DNA from: an uncultured Pseudorhodoferax sp.
GTDB lineage: Bacteria > Pseudomonadota > Gammaproteobacteria > Burkholderiales > Burkholderiaceae
Direction of reading: 5' to 3'
DNA: 6,097 nucleotides
Assembly (NCBI GenBank): GCA_913776795.1
Contig: CAJYRH010000046.1
Coordinates: forward strand, 1 to 6,097
Shown: piece after piece, positions 1 to 5,177 of the stretch
Position numbering within the stretch: the first letter of the stretch is position 1
Layout: the number at the start of each line of letters is the position of its first letter
The notes under the pieces: generated by a model
The model's database searches: none
What the model was told of the DNA's origin: nothing
The model's input: only the letters and a program-made list of their open reading frames with translations
Program-made: the position numbers and the translations under genes

Positions 1-81
1 CTCGTCACCATCGGCGTTGTTCACAGCGTGCGTGGCGGCCGACCAGCACCACGCAAGCCCGGGGGCAATCGGCGTGCCGGT
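1..81. other. Sequence downstream of the SDR gene; no supportable gene
   Basis: These 81 bases follow the SDR stop codon. On the minus strand, possible starts occur at 24 (GTG) and 11 (ATG), each open to the window edge, but neither has a clear ribosome site and too few codons remain to judge. A 7-bp inverted repeat (TGCGTGG at 29-35, CCACGCA at 49-55) with a 13-nt loop lacks a following T-run, so it is not called a terminator. Confidence 0.5.
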
Positions 82-972
82 TCAGGCCATCGCGTCTTCG
101 AGCACGACGCCGGCCTTGGCCAGCTCCAGCCGGTACTGCTCCCAGCCCGAGGCCGGCACGGTTTCGCCGCGGCGGTCGGAGATGGCAGCCAGTGCCTGCT
201 GCACCTTGGCTGCGGCCTCCGGGCCGCCGCCGATGTGCACGCCTTGCGTCATGGTCACGTGGGCGCATTCGAAGCTGCCCGCGCCAGCCAGCAGCACCAT
301 GCGCGTGGGTGCATCGGCGCCGACCAACGGCACCAGGCCCGGGCTGACCTTTTGCGGGGCGAGATGCTCCAGCGCCTGTTCGGACAGCAGGCCTTCGGTC
401 ATGCGCGTGGCGGCGCTGGGCGCCAGGCAGTTCACGCGGATGCCGTACTTCTCGCCTTCCAGCGCCAGCGTCTGCATCAGGCCCACCAGCGCCATCTTGG
501 CCGCGCCGTAGTTGGCCTGGCCGAAGTTGCCATACAGGCCGGAGGACGAGGTCGTCAGCACGATGCGGCCGTGCTTCTGATGGCGCATCGGCTCCCAGGC
601 GGCCTTGATCGCGTGCACGGCGCCCATCACATGCACCTCGAACACGGCGCGGTAGTCGTCCATCGTCATCTTGGCGAACGAGCGGTCGCGCAGGATGCCG
701 GCGTTGCAGACCAGGATGTCGATGCGGCCCCAGCGGCCCACGGCTTGGGCCACCATGGTCTGCATGTCGCTCTGGCTGGTGGCGTCGCCGCCATCGGCCA
801 TGGCCTCGCCGCCAGCAGCCTCGATCTCGCGCACCACGGCTGCCGCACCCGCGCCCACGTCGTTCACCACCACGCACGCGCCATGGCGTGCCAACTCCAG
901 TGCGTGCGCTCGGCCCAGGCCACCGCCTGCGCCGGTGACGATGGCGACCTTGCCTTTCAACATGTGGTTCAT
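82..972 (-). CDS. SDR-family dehydrogenase resembling the (3R)-hydroxyacyl-CoA dehydrogenase domain of MFE-2
   Basis: NAD(P)-dependent oxidoreductase, 296 residues, probably interconverting a 3-hydroxyacyl-CoA-like alcohol and its ketone. The Rossmann motif TGAGGGLG is at 13-20. D38 at the end of strand 2 (VVVND) suggests NAD(H). The NAG motif is at 90-92. The catalytic triad is S142, Y155 and K159 within SSSGLYGNFGQANYGAAK (142-159). This stretch, together with FEVHVMGAVHAIKAAWEPMR (111-130), closely matches the dehydrogenase domain of peroxisomal multifunctional enzyme type 2, including His instead of Asn at position 114. The chain runs about 45 residues past a typical SDR end (SDRRGETVPASGWEQYRLEL, 265-284), again as in MFE-2-like proteins, but no hydratase or SCP2 domain follows. 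The ATG at 972 is preferred over M4 because AAGGA (979-983) lies 6 nt upstream. A 366-bp gap with structured repeats separates it from the BKACE gene, so it may have separate expression. Exact substrate unknown. Confidence 0.9.
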   Translation of the reverse strand: MNHMLKGKVAIVTGAGGGLGRAHALELARHGACVVVNDVGAGAAAVVREIEAAGGEAMADGGDATSQSDMQTMVAQAVGRWGRIDILVCNAGILRDRSFAKMTMDDYRAVFEVHVMGAVHAIKAAWEPMRHQKHGRIVLTTSSSGLYGNFGQANYGAAKMALVGLMQTLALEGEKYGIRVNCLAPSAATRMTEGLLSEQALEHLAPQKVSPGLVPLVGADAPTRMVLLAGAGSFECAHVTMTQGVHIGGGPEAAAKVQQALAAISDRRGETVPASGWEQYRLELAKAGVVLEDAMA

Positions 973-1032
973 TCCCTGTCCTTTGGCTTTCGGTTGTTCA
1001 ATGTGAATGCTGTGAGGTCGAGCGTTGTGCGC

Positions 1033-1141
1033 GGGCCGAGGCCACCGGGTAGCCTTCTCCGCGAATGTCCCCCGCCAGGGCCGCAGGCGGCCCAGGCTCC
1101 TCCTTTATTTCGCTGCGAAGGCCACCCGATGCCCTCGACCC
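1033..1141 (-). repeat. Structured repeat unit L (one half of an inverted pair; REP/BIME-like)
   Basis: About 109 nt able to fold as one long hairpin. The outer stem is 1033-1056 pairing with 1118-1141: 24 positions with 4 imperfect pairs, 3 of which become G-U when read on the minus strand. Next come two conserved boxes. CTCCGCGAATGTCCCCCGCC (1057-1076) is identical to the reverse complement of 1253-1272, and 1096-1117 (core TCCTCCTTTATTTCGCTG) is identical to the reverse complement of 1209-1230. Between them sits an inner hairpin, 1075-1084 with 1087-1096 (10 positions, one A-A mismatch, 2-nt loop). Stem sequences differ from unit R while pairing is kept. The element's own sense strand, judged by the wobble pairs, is minus, the same direction as the SDR, whose start is about 60 nt further on. 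Its nature as a mobile or dispersed element is inference. Confidence 0.8.
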
Positions 1142-1182
1142 TGGACACGTCGCGTCGTGCTCGCCGGTCAAGCGCGAGGCGT

Positions 1183-1298
1183 CCAGACCGCGACGATGGT
1201 GTGCTCCACGCAGCGAAATAAAGGAGGAGCCCCGGGTCGCCCTGCGGCCCGGGGCGGGGGACATTCGCGGAGTGGAGTACACCGTCGGCGTGGTTCGG
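1183..1298 (+). repeat. Structured repeat unit R (other half of the inverted pair; REP/BIME-like)
   Basis: About 116 nt, in inverted orientation to unit L. The outer stem pairs 1183-1209 with 1272-1298: 27 positions, with 4 G-U wobbles on the plus strand plus one A-C and one A-G mismatch. Conserved boxes are 1209-1230 (GCAGCGAAATAAAGGAGGAG) and 1253-1272, ending CATTCGCGGAG. The inner hairpin pairs 1230-1240 with 1244-1254: 11 positions, one of them a U-G wobble (T1237/G1247), with loop CCT. A further 5-bp match, GCGAA (1213-1217) with TTCGC (1264-1268), could link the boxes. The wobble pairs imply a plus-strand sense, opposite to the surrounding genes. The purine-rich AAAGGAGGAG resembles a ribosome site, but no matching gene follows it. 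Confidence 0.8.
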
Positions 1299-1338
1299 CC
1301 CATCACCGTCGTGCGCCCGCTCCCGCACCTGTGTCCAA

Positions 1339-2292
1339 CTAAAACGCCACCGCATTGCCACCCTTGAGCTGCAACATCGCACGCGCCTCGGCCGGCGTCG
1401 CGACCTCCAGCGACAACTCCGCCAGGATGCGCCGGATCTTGCGCACCTGGTCCGCGCACGACATCGCCAGTTCGCCCTTGCCCAGGTACAGGCTGTCTTC
1501 CAGGCCGACACGCACGTTGCCACCCATCACCGCGCCCATGGCCAGCAGCGGCATCTGGTGGCGGCCCGCCCCCAGCACCGAGAAGCGGTAGCCGCCACGG
1601 CCGAACAGCCGGTCGGCCGTCGTGCGCATCGTCACCAGGTTCTCCGGGTCCGGGCCCATGCCGCCCAGGATGCCGAAGATGCTCTGGATGAACAGCGGGC
1701 CTTCGATCAGGCCCTCGTCGACGAAATGCGCCAGGTTGTACAGGTGCCCCAGGTCGTAGCACTCGAACTCGAAGCGCGTGCCGCAGTCGTCACCCAGCAC
1801 CTTGAGGATGTGCTTGATGTCGCGGAAGGTGTTGCGAAAGATCAGGTCTTCCATGCCCTCGATGTACGGCTTCTCCCAGTCATGTTTCCACGCGGAAATG
1901 CGCCTTACCGCAGGGTGGATGGAGAAGTTCATCGAGCCCATGTTCAGCGAGCACATCTCCGGCTTCAGCTGCAGCGGGTAGGCCAGGCGTTCCTCCAGCG
2001 TCATGCGCGTGCTGCCCCCGGTGGTGATGTTGATCACCGCGTCGGTCGCGTCGCGGATGCGCGGCACGAACTGGTCGAACACCTTCGGGTCTGCGCTCGG
2101 CCGGCCATCGGCCGGATCGCGCGCGTGCAGGTGCAGGATGGCGGCGCCGGCCTCGGCCGCGTCGATGGCCTGCTGCGCGATCTGGTCGGGCGTCAGCGCC
2201 AGGTGGGGCGACATCGACGGCGTGTGCACCGAGCCGGTGACGGCGCAGGAGATGATGACCTTGTCGGTGCCGGAGGTCTTGGGAGGGGGCAT
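1339..2292 (-). CDS. BKACE-family beta-keto acid cleavage enzyme (DUF849, Kce-like)
   Basis: Predicted cytoplasmic zinc enzyme of 317 residues, about the usual size for the family. Characterised members condense a beta-keto acid with acetyl-CoA and split the product to acetoacetate plus a shortened acyl-CoA; the founding member, Kce, acts on 3-keto-5-aminohexanoate in lysine fermentation. Visible marks are the N-terminal CAVTGSVHTPSMSPHLALTP (16-35), HLHARDPADGRPS (54-66) with the two presumed zinc histidines H54 and H56, FEFECYD (175-181, E177 matching an active-site acid), GGMGPDPENL (210-219) and VRVGLEDSLYLG (260-271), where E265 is the presumed third zinc ligand. The ATG at 2292 has AGGA (2300-2303) 7 nt upstream and lies 25 bp after livF, so it is very probably cotranscribed with the importer. 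BKACE substrates vary widely (amino-keto acids, dehydrocarnitine, keto-adipate-like acids) and cannot be assigned here. The family call is strong; the reaction is inferred by homology. Confidence 0.92.
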   Translation of the reverse strand: MPPPKTSGTDKVIISCAVTGSVHTPSMSPHLALTPDQIAQQAIDAAEAGAAILHLHARDPADGRPSADPKVFDQFVPRIRDATDAVINITTGGSTRMTLEERLAYPLQLKPEMCSLNMGSMNFSIHPAVRRISAWKHDWEKPYIEGMEDLIFRNTFRDIKHILKVLGDDCGTRFEFECYDLGHLYNLAHFVDEGLIEGPLFIQSIFGILGGMGPDPENLVTMRTTADRLFGRGGYRFSVLGAGRHQMPLLAMGAVMGGNVRVGLEDSLYLGKGELAMSCADQVRKIRRILAELSLEVATPAEARAMLQLKGGNAVAF

Positions 2293-2317
2293 GGGGTTGT
2301 CCTGTGGTGGGATGCGT

Positions 2318-3073
2318 TCAGACGGCCAGCCACTGCGCCTGCAGTTCGGTGTTCTCGGCCAGTTCGCGCGGCGTGCCTTCGAAGACGATCTGGCCGTGGC
2401 CCATCACGCAGACGCGGGTGGACACCTTCAGCGCGATCGCCAGCTTCTGCTCCACCAGCACCACCGAGACGCCCTTGCGGTGCATGTCTCGGATGCATTC
2501 GGCCACGTCGGCGACGATCCTGGGCGCGAGTCCTTCGGTCGGTTCGTCGATGAGGATCACGCGCGGGTTGCCCAGCAGCGATCGGCAGATCGTCAGCATC
2601 TGCTGCTCCCCGCCCGACAGGCTGCCGGCCCTGGTGTTGCGGCGTTCGCGCAGCCGCGGGAAGTAGCTGAACATGTCCTCCAGCGTCCAGCGCGCGGCGC
2701 CGGCAGGGGCGCTCTGCTCGCCCATGCGCAGGTTCTCGTCCACGCTGAGGTTGGCGAACACCTCGCGTTCCTCGGGCACATAGGCCAGGCCGGCGCGGCA
2801 GATGGTGTAGGGGCGCACGCCGGCCAGCTCGCGTCCGGCCAGGCGGACGCTGCCGGATGTGGGCGGCACCAGGCCCATGATGGCCTTCATGGTGGTCGAG
2901 CGGCCGGCGCCGTTGCGGCCCAGCAGGCTCACGATCTCGCGGTGCCCGACGGCGAAGCGCACGCCGTGCAGGATGTGGCTCTTGCCGTAGTGGGCGTGCA
3001 GGTCGTGCACGGCGAGCAGGGGGCCGACGTCGGCCGCTGGCTTCGCAACGGCTTCATCAAGTACAGCGCTCAT
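2318..3073 (-). CDS. livF: Branched-chain amino acid (HAAT) ABC transporter ATP-binding protein, LivF type, Walker A lysine replaced by arginine
   Basis: Second ATPase subunit, 251 residues. The start is the ATG at 3073, overlapping the livG stop (ATGA), with GAGGAG at 3082-3087 spaced 8 nt. The order of motifs is LivF-like: A-loop Y29 in HAHYGKSHILHG, Walker A at 52-60, AYVPEEREVFANLSVDENL at 97-115, a canonical LSGGEQQ signature at 152-158, Walker B VILIDEP at 172-178 (E177), and LVEQK at 206-210. A glutamine takes the H-loop histidine position there, which is normal for LivF. The oddity is Walker A, which reads GRNGAGRST: residue 58 is arginine (codon CGC, bases 2902-2900) where nearly all ABC ATPases have lysine. 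Everything else is intact and the frame is undisturbed, so decay is unlikely. The protein ends WLAV rather than in the E. coli-type AYLGG. The BKACE gene follows after 25 bp. Confidence 0.95.
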   Translation of the reverse strand: MSAVLDEAVAKPAADVGPLLAVHDLHAHYGKSHILHGVRFAVGHREIVSLLGRNGAGRSTTMKAIMGLVPPTSGSVRLAGRELAGVRPYTICRAGLAYVPEEREVFANLSVDENLRMGEQSAPAGAARWTLEDMFSYFPRLRERRNTRAGSLSGGEQQMLTICRSLLGNPRVILIDEPTEGLAPRIVADVAECIRDMHRKGVSVVLVEQKLAIALKVSTRVCVMGHGQIVFEGTPRELAENTELQAQWLAV

Positions 3074-3885
3074 GCCGTCAACTCCTCACCCAGATACGCT
3101 TCCTTCACGGCAGCGCTGTTGCGGATCTCGTCGGGCGTGCCGGATGCGATGACCTGGCCGTAGACCAGCACGCTGATGCGGTCGCTGAGCGAGAACACCA
3201 CGCGCATGTCGTGCTCCACGATCAGCAGCGCGCGGCCCTGGGTCACTTCGCGGATCAGGTCGGCGGTGTAGGCCGTCTCTTCGTTGGACATGCCGGCCAT
3301 GGGTTCGTCGAGCAGGATCACCTGCGGGTCGGACGCCAGCGCCATGGCGATCTCCAGCGAGCGTTGTTCCGAGTACGCCATCTCGCCGGCGACCGTGTCC
3401 GCGCGGTGCGTCAGGCGGAACTGCTCCAGCAGCGCCTCGGTGCGCTCGCGCACCGGCACGTCGCGCGAGATGCGGCGCCAGAAGGTGTACTGCACGCCGC
3501 CTGCACGCATCACGGCCAGGCGCAGGTTCTCGAACACGCTGAGCTTGGGAAAGATGTTGGTGATCTGGAACGAGCGCGCCAGGCCGCTCCGGTTGATCTG
3601 CTGCGGCGAGCGGCCGTCGATGCGCTGCCCGTTCAGCCGGATCTCGCCCGCACTCGGCGTGAAGTTGCCCGACACCAGATGGAACACGGTGGACTTGCCG
3701 GCACCGTTCGGGCCGATCAGCGCGTGGCGCTCGCCCGGCATCAGGTCGAGGTCCACGCCGCGGATGATCTCGGTCTCGCCGAATGACTTGCGCAGGCCGC
3801 GCAGTGCCAGGACAGGCTCGCGCACCCGATGGCCTCCGGCTGCGCCTTCGGAGCGGGCACCTTGGGGCTTCACTGCGACGCTCAT
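3070..3885 (-). CDS. livG: Branched-chain amino acid (HAAT) ABC transporter ATP-binding protein, LivG type
   Basis: Cytoplasmic ATPase subunit, 271 residues, which should dimerise with the LivF-type protein to drive the LivHM channel. The start is the ATG at 3885, overlapping the livM stop (ATGA), with AAGGAG at 3892-3897 spaced 6 nt. After a nonconserved ~24-residue leader, the nucleotide-binding domain shows an aromatic A-loop residue (F35), Walker A GPNGAGKST (58-66, K64), Q-loop Q107 in RSFQITNIF, Walker B VILLDEP (189-195, catalytic E194) and H-loop H225 in VEHDM. The ABC signature, LSGGQ in most families, reads MAYSE (169-173). LivG proteins commonly have LAYG there, so the serine at the fourth position is a further departure. 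The C-terminal KEAYLGEE (261-268) is the typical LivG tail. It lies inside the four-gene translationally coupled transporter operon. Confidence 0.95.
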   Translation of the reverse strand: MSVAVKPQGARSEGAAGGHRVREPVLALRGLRKSFGETEIIRGVDLDLMPGERHALIGPNGAGKSTVFHLVSGNFTPSAGEIRLNGQRIDGRSPQQINRSGLARSFQITNIFPKLSVFENLRLAVMRAGGVQYTFWRRISRDVPVRERTEALLEQFRLTHRADTVAGEMAYSEQRSLEIAMALASDPQVILLDEPMAGMSNEETAYTADLIREVTQGRALLIVEHDMRVVFSLSDRISVLVYGQVIASGTPDEIRNSAAVKEAYLGEELTA

Positions 3886-5177
3886 GCCAGGCTCCTTGCC
3901 GCCATCGGCGCGACGTCCACGGTGCGCTCGGCATGGCGGCCCTGCAACCGGCCATGGCCGAGCCGCACCGCCCAGGCCAGCAAGGCGCCGCCGGACAGCA
4001 GCGCCGACGGTACCAGCCAGGTCAGCGCGGACGCCGGGAGCCACGCGCGGCCTGCGAGCGTGATGGGTGGCCAGTCCGCGGTGGGATTGGCGTCGGCCAG
4101 CGCGCGGTAGTCCTGCGCGAAGATGCGTTGCAGCAGTTCCACGAGGAAAGCCAGGCCGCCTGCCACCAGCACGCTGGCCAGCAGCGATGCCAGCAGCAGC
4201 GGCAGCACGGCCCCCAGGCCGAAGCGCTGGCGCAGCCGGCTCCACAGGCCGAACAGGCCGGCCAGGCCATCGGGCACGTACAGCATGACCAGCAGGAACA
4301 CGATGCCCTGGTACAGCAGCCACGACACGGTGAGGTCGGACACCGCGTAGCCGAAGAAGGTCATCAGCGAGGCGCCCAGCGCCGGGCCCAGGAACACCTT
4401 CACGCCGCCGATGTAGCTGTTGAGGACCACGGCGGCCGACAGCGTGGCGTCGAACACCACGTAGTTCACCGCTTCGTTGCTGACCACCTGCAGGCCGCCC
4501 GCCACGCCCGCGAACATGGCGGAGATGGAGAACACCATCACGCCCAGGCGGTGCACGTCGTAGCCCAGGAAGGCCAGGCGGTGACTGTTCTCGCGCAGGC
4601 CCAGCGCCAGCCGGCCGGCCGGCGTGCGCGTGTAGAAGAACAGCAGCGCCAGCGAGCCCAGCACCCAGGCCAGCGTGAGGTAGTACACCTCGACCGTGCT
4701 GCCGAAGGTGAACCCCATCCACGGCTGGCGCATGCCGGACACGCCGGCCTCGCCGCCGAACCAGCCCTTCAGGTGCGGCGCCAGCGAGTGCAGCAGTTCG
4801 GCGATTGCCAGCGTGATCATGGCGAAGTAGGTGCCCGAGCGCTTGGTGGCGAACCAACCCGCGCCAATGCCCACCAGCAGCCCTGCGGCAGCGCCCGCCA
4901 GCGGCAGCAGCGGGGTGGGCAGCAGGCCCGTGCCGCCGAACGCGTTCATGGCGTGGATGGTGGCGAACGCGCCCACGCCGAAGTAGGCCGCATGGCCGAA
5001 CGACAGCATGCCCGCCTGGCCGCAGACCACGTTGTAGGCGGTGGCGAACAGGGCGGCGATCAGCATCTGGATGGCCGCGTTGAGCAGCCCGGGCGTCAGC
5101 AGCGCCGGCGCCAGCGCGAGCAGGGCCACGCCTGCGCCGACCAGCAGCGCGGCCGAGCCGGCCTGGATCCGCTTCAT
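3882..5177 (-). CDS. livM: Branched-chain amino acid (HAAT) ABC transporter permease, LivM type, with C-terminal extension
   Basis: Second membrane subunit of the importer, 431 residues. The start is the ATG at 5177 (MKRIQAG), which overlaps the livH stop as ATGA. A GGGAG ribosome site sits 7 nt upstream at 5185-5189, and the open frame further upstream is livH antiphase sequence. The LivM signature NVVCGQAGMLSFGHAAYFGV lies at residues 49-68, TYFAMITLAIAELLH at 116-130, the NSYIGGVKVFLGPALGA segment at 253-269, and the usual family ending (VMLYVPDGLAGLFGLW) at 297-312. The protein then continues for about 119 residues. These comprise a basic stretch (RLRQRFG), a probable membrane helix at about 321-348, a polar loop (351-381, DYRALADANPTADWPP), another probable helix at about 383-405 and a hydrophilic tail. 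E. coli LivM is also long, but its extra residues are N-terminal. The extension is in frame with similar codon bias, so it is probably real rather than a frameshift product. It could be a subfamily trait. Confidence 0.94.
   Translation of the reverse strand: MKRIQAGSAALLVGAGVALLALAPALLTPGLLNAAIQMLIAALFATAYNVVCGQAGMLSFGHAAYFGVGAFATIHAMNAFGGTGLLPTPLLPLAGAAAGLLVGIGAGWFATKRSGTYFAMITLAIAELLHSLAPHLKGWFGGEAGVSGMRQPWMGFTFGSTVEVYYLTLAWVLGSLALLFFYTRTPAGRLALGLRENSHRLAFLGYDVHRLGVMVFSISAMFAGVAGGLQVVSNEAVNYVVFDATLSAAVVLNSYIGGVKVFLGPALGASLMTFFGYAVSDLTVSWLLYQGIVFLLVMLYVPDGLAGLFGLWSRLRQRFGLGAVLPLLLASLLASVLVAGGLAFLVELLQRIFAQDYRALADANPTADWPPITLAGRAWLPASALTWLVPSALLSGGALLAWAVRLGHGRLQGRHAERTVDVAPMAARSLA

Larger units (their letters stand above)
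973..1338. other. Intergenic region between the BKACE and SDR genes, filled largely by an inverted pair of structured repeats
   Basis: This 366-bp gap lies between two minus-strand genes and holds no convincing gene. Bases 1033-1298 are occupied by two inverted copies of a ~110-nt structured repeat (annotated separately) and a ~41-bp spacer, 1142-1182. The flanks are 973-1032 (the SDR leader, with its ribosome site at 979-983) and 1299-1338 (just past the BKACE stop). I see no stem followed by a T-run that would serve as a classical terminator, and no confident -35/-10 pair. Short open frames across the gap follow the repeat sequence and carry no recognisable domain. Confidence 0.8.

Noticed and set aside
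1..24. Start of a further minus-strand gene at GTG 24 or ATG 11
   Set aside because: There is no ribosome site, and at most eight codons are visible before the window ends.
29..55. 7-bp inverted repeat downstream of the SDR as a terminator
   Set aside because: It has a loop of 13 nt and no T-run on either side, and is within what chance allows in GC-rich sequence.
82..972. SDR with the catalytic Asn replaced (H114), possibly inactive
   Set aside because: MFE-2 dehydrogenase domains carry His at this position, and the Ser-Tyr-Lys triad is intact, so this is a family trait.
1057..1272. CRISPR array
   Set aside because: There are only two copies, in inverted orientation, with complex internal hairpins, and no direct-repeat and spacer periodicity.
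1025..1367. Short plus-strand open frames crossing the intergenic gap
   Set aside because: They consist mostly of translated repeat sequence. They change with the repeat copies and show no protein family features.
2318..3073. LivF H-loop histidine replaced by glutamine (VEQK)
   Set aside because: LivF proteins typically have VEQN here, so on its own it is not unusual.
28..3163. Several other long plus-strand frames (28-1221, 1558-2553, 2003-3163) opposite the SDR, BKACE and livF genes
   Set aside because: They have low-complexity composition, no recognisable motifs and sit antisense to well-supported genes.
3886..4857. Open frame continuing upstream of the livG start, which would make a ~595-residue protein
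   Set aside because: The extra part is an out-of-frame reading of livM. The ATG at 3885 has a good ribosome site and matches the family's N-terminus.
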